A DNA stretch of 64,000 bases, taken from positions 121,523,989 through 121,587,988 of the forward strand of contig CP136068.1 in the NCBI GenBank assembly GCA_032622095.1, in the 5' to 3' direction. The DNA comes from Siphonodentalium dalli (lineage: Eukaryota > Mollusca > Scaphopoda > Gadilida > Siphonodentaliidae). Below are positions 55,730 through 64,000 of this stretch, one piece after another (positions within the stretch are counted from its first letter, which is position 1; every line of letters starts with the position of its first letter). The notes below the pieces were generated by a model, which saw nothing but the letters and a program-made list of their open reading frames with translations, was not told where the DNA came from and searched no databases. Position numbers and translations under genes: made by a program.

Positions 55730-55842
55730 CACTTCGCAAGGTCAAATGAGTTTGTATTCTTGTAAACATTGTGATCAAATATATATATTCACATTACATT
55801 ACCACTTTCAGATGACAACTCTTGTGGAGTTCAGAACAAATA
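55730..55842 (+). repeat. Dispersed repeat shared with 355-545
   Basis: AAGGTCAAATGAG, TTGTAAACATTGTGATCAAA and CTTGTGGAGTTCAGAACAAA; continues after the next MITE at 56058-56100. The window-start copy is uninterrupted. Confidence 0.6.
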
Positions 55843-56055
55843 CAGTAATGCTCTAATTAATCGACTGCTTAACCACAGCAGAATTATGGGTAACTTTTCA
55901 AGATTTAGTCGGAAATATGGCTTGTTGCCATTCAATGGAAAGCTCTCCCTGAGTGCTTTCCGATGAATGGCAACAAGCCATATTTCCGACTAAATCCTGA
56001 AAAGTTACCCATAATTCTGCTGTGGTTAAGAAGTCGATTAATTAGAGCATTACTG
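55843..56055. mobile_element. Palindromic MITE, CAGTAATGCCC family (copy 8)
   Basis: CAGTAATGCTCTAATTAATC to GAGCATTACTG, full-length, TA at 55841-55842 and 56056-56057. It interrupts a dispersed repeat whose intact copy near 500 shows a single TA after GAACAAA. Confidence 0.88.
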
Positions 56056-56174
56056 TACTTTCTATGGAATAAACCAGTTTACTGTCACACTTGTGACATC
56101 TTAGTGCAGTTATTAGGAATTTTAGGTGAGTAGATCAAGAACACTAAACCCTGATATAGAAAGATATATACAAG

Positions 56175-59100
56175 GGACTTTGACGTAAAATGGCATTATC
56201 CCAACCGATATACATGTAGGAGGGGGACCACCCCCTTTTCGTACGCCGAATTCCGGGGTTAATATAGAGTATTCCGGATGCCGTGTGTCAGTACGCCGGA
56301 TGCCGAAACCTGTATATTTCGTATTCCGGATGCCGAAATTACAATGACAGATATTATTTAGTGTTGATTTTTGCATTCATCATTAACTATGGTTGTCACA
56401 TATTTCATTTTCCTACCCGTCGAACGACGGCATTTCACAATAGTCCCGCGTCAATAGAAACAATGACAACAATAGTGTAGACGGTGAACGTAAAATGTAT
56501 AGTACGAGAGATAACTCGATCACTTTCGAGACTTCGACATGCGACCTTGAACATCTAACTTAGTAAACATGGCGCTCAAATTTAGATATTGGTCGACCTC
56601 TGCACCCTCAGGACTCAACTTCACCCCACTAATTTTCTTTCTTAATGTCTCCTCTAATTTTTTTCGGTTGTTAACCAGAAAAAAAAGTGGGCAGAGACTC
56701 CAGACAAAATGGCGTCCATCATGACGGCCATTTTTGTTTATATGATCCAGGTCTCTTTGATCACCGTTAGAGTAAAGATGATACCACATGCGGTCTTGTT
56801 TTCAGCTCGATTCGTTATGCTAATATACAACCCTTACAAATTAGCCACAAATCCGATACCAGAATCCAATATGGCGACAAAGATGGCCACCGAAATGTGA
56901 AAATATGCTATTTTTCTGACATTTCATCACCTTTCGTTTGTCTCTGTGGGAACATATTGGCATTATGGTGTGAATTTATACATTTATCGTATAGAAGAGT
57001 CATTAGCAAACACAAGGCGACCATAATATACATTCATTGTGGGATTCTTTTGTCCGATATCACATTTTCCCAAATGCCGGTATAATAGGTCAAAGCCGAA
57101 TCGACGCTAAGAACGCGATCTAATGTTTCGAATCAATGAATGCTATTGATATTATAACAACACCCATGCATATATATGTGCAGTAGATACTCGAGCTAGG
57201 ATTCCTCTTATACCTGAGTTGAGGAATATTAACCCAAATCCAAGATGGCGGCCAAAATAGCACTGGAAATAGAAAAATCGCCGATTTTAACATCAGTGAG
57301 CGTATTGTCACGACAAATCCACACCTGTTTACTAGTGTGAGTTGGGAACACTTAGGCGAAGAACTGTCCTTATATCATATCCAAATAAAAGTCCTCCAAA
57401 ATCTAAAATGGCGCCCACAGTGGCCGAAATATTTTTGAAAAATCACCGAAATTCCCTCATTTCCACATCATTGGGCATTATTTTCGAGACAACTGGACAC
57501 ATGCTGACAGTTGAGTTGGAAAGACTGAGGTGAAGTAATTACCTTGCATCTCATGCAAGAAATTGTTTTCCAAATTGAAGATGGCGGCCAAAATGGCGAC
57601 CGAAATTTGAAAACAAGCTCACATTCCTTTACTTTCTTACAATGGGCCTTATTGTTACGCGATTTATGCCCACAATTACATGTTCATATGGAAAATTGAT
57701 ATGAAGTACTCAATTGTGTTTGGCAAATTCTCACAGTCAAGATGGCGATCAAACTGGCGGCCACAAATTGAAAAGAAGTCGATATTATCACATACTAATT
57801 TCAACTTTTTGTCATTATTTTGATGGACAAAACGGTACATAATACAAGTGCACCGCTGGGCGGAGGTAACGCCCCCGACTGTACAATCAGAGAAACTTTC
57901 TGGTTAAGCGCTATAAAAATGCCAGATGTTGTTCTATATTAGCTTCAAATTTGGTCTGGTGCCACAAAAATAGAAGGAAAACTGAATTTTCTAAAAAAAA
58001 AACTGAATTTTTTAAGTCGAAAAAGGGTCATAACTCTCACAAAAATTATCCGATTGAACCGAAATTTTACCTTGACCTGTATTGCGATATTGGTAATACA
58101 CAAAAATACGGGTTTTGCAAATAAACAATCCAAAATCAAGTTATCATCTGGAAACCAAAAAAAGTAGCAGAAAACCTGAATTTTCTAAGTCCAAAAGGGG
58201 CATAACTCTGGAAAAAATGGGCGGACGAAACCGCAGTTATGGGGAAATCTTGTCCCCCCGGCTGGTCTATTAGCATACCAAAGATCAACTGAATTGAGTT
58301 AGCGAAACCAAAGTTACGAGTTGAAACGTTCGTACGGACGGAAGGACGGACGGAAGGACGGAAGGACGGACGGAAGGACGGACGGACGGAGGGCTCCACT
58401 ATATACCCCCAAATCTCCATCGGAGATCGGGGGCATAATAAGCCATCTATTAGTTCCAACATAAGTCGTAGCCTTCTGGAAGGATGAAAACCCACAATTA
58501 ATAATCGCGATGTGGCATTCGAAATCCATTCTCCACTAAGCGCCCATAATGGCCGTAACCGTATATAGGCGCGCCGAATAGTCATATTTTGACTTCAAAT
58601 AATCAAAACAACAGTACCTGAGTTTATTCTGATTTGCCACATTCAGCATTATCTGGACCAGTTTCCGTCTCTTCGTCAGATTAATCTATCTCGCTCACAC
58701 CAACACAGTTTTCTAAACTTCTATATAGAAAGGTCCCACTAATTGGAATGTTTCAAACAATGCATATGCTGGTGCCGGTCTCTATCTGCGTATTTTCAGC
58801 TTTGGTGACCTAATGGGGATAAAACATGTACACCTGGTGATCTTCCCAAACAGCCACTTCTCAATATATGGTTAATCAATTCACATTCTCATCTAATGCA
58901 CTGACATACCCGGAAAACTTCTGTATATGGCTTTGAATGTTGAAAGCCTGACATTTGACGGATGCCTTTCTGCTAAGGCGTAGAAGACCATAATGCATAA
59001 TATACCCACACTTCTTGACCGCCTACTTGAGTGTGAGTATCAATTGCCAAACTCAAATGAATACATACTTCATATCAATATTCCATATCAACATGTAATG

Positions 59101-60058
59101 GTGGGTAGAAATCGCGAAACAATAACGCCCATCGTAAGAAAGTAAATGAATGTAGGCGTGTTTTAAAATTTCTGTCGGCATTTTGGCCGCCATCTTCGAT
59201 TTGGAAAACAATTTCTTGTATGAGATGTAAGGTAATTACTTCACCTCAGTATTTCCAACACAACTGTAAGAATCGGTGAGTTGTCTCGACAATAATGCTC
59301 AATGATGTGAATATGACGGATTTCGGTGATTTTTCAAAATCTGTCTGCCATTGTGGGCGTCATTTTGTATTTGGGAGACTTTTATTTGGATATGGTACAG
59401 TTCTTGGCCTAAGTGTTCCCAACTCACAATAGCATGCAGGTATGGAGTTGTCGTGACAATAACGCTCAATGGTGTTAAAATCAGCGATTTTCGGTGAATT
59501 TTTCTATTTCTGTGGCTATTTTGGCCGCCATCTTGGATTGGGCTAATATTCCTCAACTCAGGTATAAGAGGAATCCAGCGGAGTTTTTGTTTGTCTCTAT
59601 CAAATGGAACCAATATTTCATTATCGGAGCTAAAAACCCTCCCAATCAAAGAGTACGGTGTTACTCAGTGGGCCGCATTGTTGGGTATGGCGAATTTCAA
59701 AACAAAAATATCATTGAAGAGGCTAAAACCTGATCCAGAATCCCCCCATGGAAGGTTTTTATGCTGTGACACGGAGACGGAATGCAGCAACGTAAAGGGA
59801 TAGTTGCATAGCACTCCCACGTCTCATTTTTTCTTTGAGTATAATGGTCATATATAGAATGAATTGTACATTTTATACTACCAATGTGTTGCAACGTTTG
59901 GCAACAATGGGTTAAATTGGTATAAATAGTATTCCGGATGCCACCCTCTGTTATAGAGTTTTCCAGATGCCACCCCCCATTTTAGGCCGGATGCCGGATG
60001 CCAGAGGGGGTGAGGTGGTCCCCCTCATATAGCTTTATAGCTGGTTTACGTCAAAGGA
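56175..60058. mobile_element. Fold-back element, 3.9 kb
   Basis: TTTGACGTAAA, AGGAGGGGGACCACCCCC and TATTCCGGATGCC at the left return inverted as GGATGCCAGAGGGGGTGAGG, TGGTCCCCCTC and TTTACGTCAAA at the right. The long arms pair: 57200-57250 (CTTATACCTGAGTTGAGGAA) with 59522-59575, and 57525-57600 with 59180-59250. The arms consist of ~165-bp units each with an AAGATGGCGGCCAAAATGGC-type core. The loop (57860-58860) holds another element with GGACGGACGGAAGG runs (58331-58392). Short open frames are not conserved between arms. Confidence 0.75.
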
Positions 60059-60199
60059 AACTTGGGACTAACTACAATACAGATGCTCTCGTAACAATCA
60101 CCATTTAAGAACAAATAAGGCAACAGTAATTTATAAGATTGGTTTATGAACCCCTCCTACAACTTTTTCCTCAATATTGTAAAAAAAAACCTTTTTATG

Positions 60200-60655
60200 G
60201 TCACTCTGATTAAAGATGCATAATCCGAATTATTGCTGCCAAATGACTATTTCTTTGGCTTCAGGGGTAAAAAATATTTGAATCGAGTCAAGGAACCCAT
60301 GCACCCATCAAAGCTCAGAGTGATCAGATATTGATTTTTGAAATTTGATATTTCTCGAAATGTTTAAATATTTGTGCCCAGAAACAAGTCGTCAAACCGA
60401 TTGAAGATGAAGATGGATATCTCTAAAAATAAGTGGTATGAAAGTGATAATACAGCCATATTTCGTTGAACAACATGTTGATAAATATCTTTTTTTGGGA
60501 AATTTTATACCATAGTTGACAGCAGTTAGCATTATTTTGTTGTAATTAATCAATTCTGATAACAAAAGCGTATTTTGAAGAAATTTTGTTGTTGTTGTAA
60601 CTTGATGATATGGGGACCGCCTGATCAGATTGAGTACCTTTAAAATAGGAAGCAT
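60200..60655 (-). repeat. Dispersed repeat, inverted copy of 46165-46650
   Basis: TTTGGCTTCAGGGGTAAAAA, CATGCACCCATCAAAGC, GCCATATTTCGTTGAACAAC and ATGATATGGGGACCGCCTGA in inverse order to the 46-kb copy. Confidence 0.65.
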
Positions 60656-60834
60656 GTGGTCACAGTGGTGAAGAATAGTTGATGGCAGAGTCTCTTTTTT
60701 CCTTCCCCTTTTTTTCCATTATTTGTACAATTTTATAGGAAGAAATACCTCAATTTAATTTTATAATTTGAGTGAAACTAAACATAATAAAAAAAATTGT
60801 GAAATGCATGCACAATTCTGCTATTTGTCAAGTA

Positions 60835-61005
60835 TAGTAATGCCCTAAGTAATCGACTCCTTAACCAGAGCAGAATTATGGGTAACTTTTCAGGATTTAG
60901 TCGGTAATATGACTTGTAGCCATTCATCGGAAAGCTCTCCCCGAGAGCTTTCCGATGAATGGCAGCATGCTGTGGTTAAGGGGTCGATTACTTAGGGCAT
61001 TACTG
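60835..61005. mobile_element. Palindromic MITE, CAGTAATGCCC family (copy 9, shortened)
   Basis: TAGTAATGCCCTAAGTAATC to GGGCATTACTG, TA on both sides; about 40 bp of the right arm are deleted at GGCAGCATGCTGTGG. Confidence 0.8.
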
Positions 61006-61009
61006 TATT

Positions 61010-61880
61010 GTGGTGGTGATGCATAAATCATATACTTCCTGCATCTACTTTTTCTCAACCCAAATGTTCGCAAACCAGGCTGTTTTACAGTCTCTTTGCA
61101 AAGCCAATGAAACTCCTATCGGATGTACGTCTCTGGATGTCTCTATTAAAATTAGTTTCTGTATTGAAGGGATTCCCTCCATTTCATTGGCGAGTGGCAC
61201 AAACTATGCGCGATTTCATTGGTTTATGGCATAACAGATCACTTCACAGATCAGAGGTCAATGACGTGTTGACAATTTTCCCGCGCATTGTCAAACTGAA
61301 CTATTGTTGGAAAACTGAATACCCGGTACAGGCGATATATCCATAATTCATTTTACTCATTGCAATATAGGAGACATCATCTTCGAGTCTTTATCAGACA
61401 ACGATATTCATGACTGATTATTCTTTCGCATCTTGTTGTGTTTATAACTATTTCTAAATACTATGATTCTCACAAACATATACTATGCCAGGAATTCACT
61501 CCATATTTGGAAACGGTTTATTACATCATGTTGGGAATGACACGTCGTCATAGAAATGAAATATAATGACACATCTAGAGACATAAATCCGATAGGAATT
61601 TCGTCAGCTTTTCACAGGGACTGGCTATTTTCTTGTTGTGGCCTGAGGTAAAAGTACATGTAGTTAGATCACAGATCAGGAGGCATCGGACCCCACATGA
61701 GAGCTAACATAAATTGACAAGTGCATAAAAAGGAGCTTTGAGCTAATCATCAATGGCTGCGTTAACTGCTTTAATCAAATAAAATAACTGATGAGATAGA
61801 TGACATATGGCGGAATATCACACAATACCACAACAGGACGCCCATTAAATGGAATGTTCGAATAGCAAGGAATAGTCGAG
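61010..61880. other. No gene recognised
   Basis: Two overlapping short plus-strand frames (61010-61234, 61107-61346) show no family signature and no splice context; not called as genes. Confidence 0.4.
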
Positions 61881-61884
61881 CCTT

Positions 61885-62305
61885 GAAATAGTGTGCCTGT
61901 TATTTGCAGAATGAGGTCCCAGAGGGAGAATTAGTGACGCTATCCTGCATGGCCGGTTAGCATCACTAAATTCACCCTCTGGGGACCTCATGCTGTTTAG
62001 GCTATTGGAGACCTTGGATCAGATTGAAGTTCCCCCAGTTGAAGTTGGTGATGTTCACCCATTAGTCACCTCGATTGTGCATTTTATTTTCTGCAAATTA
62101 GGGGATATAGGAACTCAACAGAAGGTAAAAAGTAACTAAATTTTTTTATTTGAGACTATAGATACTTCTGTGAAGATGAGGCCTAAGCAGAATGAGGTCC
62201 AAAGCGGGTGAATTTAGTGATGCTAACTCACTGTGCAGGGTATCATCACTAAATTCACACTCTGGGGGGCCTCTTTCTGCAAATGACAGACACACTATTT
62301 CAAGG
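61885..62305. mobile_element. Composite hairpin-ended MITE (copy 8)
   Basis: Ends GAAATAGTGTGCCTGTTATT and GACACACTATTTCAAGGC; hairpins 61908-61993 and 62190-62280 with the usual GATCAGATTGAAGTTCCCCC interior. Confidence 0.75.
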
Positions 62306-62309
62306 CTTG

Positions 62310-63005
62310 AATTGGATACTTTGAGCTAACTTCACAGGACTCACAATCAAAGTGACTCACTGCCAGAAAATACAATAAATTAAGGCATCAAACATCTATT
62401 GAAAAAAAATACATAATTATTATTCAATGAATGGAACAACATCAGTGGCACCCACACAATATAATTTAATATGTACAATGATGTATATAGCCTGTGTATT
62501 TTTTATATGATTACAGGCCAACAAGTCAAATTCTTTTTAAGCCATGTGTTGTGTATTTTCATGTCACATTCCTTTTATTATATGGGTAATATAAATGGCA
62601 GATACATGCGCATATTCAATTCATGTGCTTTAGTGAATGTTCAGATGACAAACGATTCAATCATAAGTGGAGGAATCAGGCCCGATAAAATCATGGAATG
62701 TCTTTTCACATGATTGCGATGTCATCACATATGAGGATATCGTAAGCCATGGTTAACACTGTGATTGACTACTCTACGATCTTTCCATATACGATTTTTA
62801 CGTACATACAACTGCGCTTCCGTCTCAAGTGGAGGTAAACAAGGATTACTCCACGATTTCACAGATGAAATCGAACAGTGCTTGATATTCATTTTATACT
62901 AACGATCTTGTCGTGAGCATATGCAGTCCGCCTACAGGTTACTACCCACGATGGTAAACTTCCCACTTACGATTGAATCGTGGTTATCTGAACGTTCACT
63001 TAGTA
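62310..63005. other. No gene recognised
   Basis: AT-rich; several inverted short pieces around CGATTTTTACG and CACGATTTCACAG, nothing that can be called. Confidence 0.4.
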
Positions 63006-63007
63006 TA

Positions 63008-63185
63008 CACTAATGCTCTAAATAATCGACTCCTTAACCACAGCAAAATTATGGGTAACTTTTCAGGATTTAGTCGGAAATATGGCTTGTTGCCATTCAT
63101 CGGAAAGCCATATTTCCGACTAAATCCTGAAAAGTTACACATAATTCTGCTGTGGTTAAGGAGTCGATTATTTAGAGCATTACTG
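63008..63185. mobile_element. Palindromic MITE, CAGTAATGCCC family (copy 10)
   Basis: CACTAATGCTCTAAATAATC to GAGCATTACTG, TA on both sides; the centre is shortened to ATCGGAAAGCC. Confidence 0.8.
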
Positions 63186-63275
63186 TACATCCAGAAGGTA
63201 ACAGTATATCACACAATAAAACAACAGGAACCCATCAAATGGCCTGCTCAGAGCTACCAGCAAGGAATGGTATAT

Positions 63276-63700
63276 GAAAGTGTCAATGACACTGTACGTA
63301 GCTGAACTTGGGAAGGAGTTTATTTTTTGCTGAGCAATGAATAGAATGATAAAGAAGGAAAGCCAAAAAGTTACAGTAAAGATCTTGAATTGTGTAGATG
63401 AAATTATTTTCATTTGAAACATTTCACCAATAAATCTGGGCTGCAGGGTGTGCAGATGGATTCAAATCTGAAATCCAAGATGGCTGCTGGCAGCCAGGTT
63501 TTATAACGAATTTTGGAAATAATTGATGGCTCCAATCTAGAGGACACCCTGAAGATCCATATGACGATCGGCTGAGGGATGCGGCCTGTAGGGTGAGCCA
63601 AAGGAAATTGTTGATGGATGGATGGATGGATGGATGGATAGATGCAAGGACGATGGACACCAACCCACTGCAAAAGCTCAAACATTACAAACTAATGTTG
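63276..63700 (-). repeat. Single-unit relative of the 161-bp satellite element
   Basis: GAAAGTGTCAATGACACTGT (the terminal hairpin), TAGCTGAACTTGGGAAGG, one unit with CCAAGATGGCTGCTGGCAGC, a GATG microsatellite (63617-63637) and AAAAGCTCAAACATT. Minus-strand version of the 33719-36667 plan without expansion. Confidence 0.6.
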
Positions 63701-63758
63701 AACTAATAAATTAATATATATTAAACTAGCCTCACAAGCCTCACAATCAAAGTGACTA

Positions 63759-63985
63759 CAGTAAAGCCCAAAGTATATGACCCTTTAACCACAACAGAAT
63801 TATGGGAAATTTTTCAGGATTTAGTCGGAAATATGGCTTGTTGCCATTCATCGGAAAGCTCTCGGGGAGAGCTCTCACCAAGAGCTTTCCGATGAATGGC
63901 AACAAGCCATATTTTCTGACTAAATCCTGAAAAATTACCAATAATTCTGCTGTGGTTAAGGAGTCGATTATTTATGGCATTACTG
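63759..63985. mobile_element. Palindromic MITE, CAGTAATGCCC family (copy 11)
   Basis: CAGTAAAGCCCAAAGTATAT to GGCATTACTG, TA on both sides; extra CTCTCGGGGAGAGCTCTCAC at the centre. Confidence 0.82.
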
Positions 63986-64000
63986 TAAATGATAAAACAA

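Noticed and set aside
58136-58585. 149-codon minus-strand frame rich in RPSFRPS
   Set aside because: Created by the GGACGGAAGG microsatellite in a dispersed element.

Overview
This is a 64 kb window of AT-rich, repeat-packed eukaryotic (animal) DNA. Two spliced host genes can be recognised, converging on each other, and most of the rest is mobile-element debris. Intron-exon structure, GT-AG splice sites and families of ACGG-rich tandem-repeat elements point to a bivalve mollusc (the element style resembles the published bivalve 'pearl' elements and ~160-bp satellites). The phylum is inferred from repeat style and the two proteins, not from a database search.

Gene 1 (+ strand, 4273-27867): six consecutive coding exons of a BCL3-like nuclear IkB protein, with 297 residues visible. 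The 5' exons lie upstream of the window or were not found. All exon junctions are in phase and together encode about six ankyrin repeats and a short tail with a PMDLS motif of the CtBP-binding type. The introns are enlarged by transposons and two tandem arrays. The first array (17050-18500) is built from copies of the start of exon 18525-18613, and four of its copies still carry a splice acceptor. The second (18640-22577) is a 3.9-kb minisatellite that starts just behind that exon's donor.

Gene 2 (- strand, 52646 down to about 44006): the last two coding exons of selenoprotein S (SELENOS/VIMP). The reading frame runs through an in-frame TGA (selenocysteine) at 45368-45370, then one Gly codon and TAA. 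A textbook type II SECIS element lies at 44006-44097 in the 3' UTR, about 1.3 kb past the TGA. The cysteine that pairs with selenocysteine in the human protein is a serine here. Upstream exons are beyond the window or were not recognised.

Mobile DNA by region: 0.8-11.5 kb holds TA- and TTAA-flanked MITEs, ACGG-type tandem elements, two hairpins, a hAT element and a possible tRNA-derived SINE head. 12.2-14.1 kb is a TTAA element that swallowed a 160-bp-repeat element. 14.5-24.2 kb has two more hAT elements, a LINE remnant and the two arrays. 24.7-27.7 kb is one nest of a TTAA MITE, two hAT elements inside each other and a second TTAA MITE. 31.9-37.0 kb is another nest: a palindromic MITE, a large element, and inside that a hAT element with a BED-finger relic and a satellite-bearing element. 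46-56 kb (mostly the SELENOS intron) is MITE-rich. 56.2-60.1 kb is a fold-back element with long inverted arms. Six hAT insertions have exact 8-bp target duplications, and several insertions can be proved from empty sites elsewhere in the same window. No prokaryotic feature, tRNA, rRNA or CRISPR array is present.
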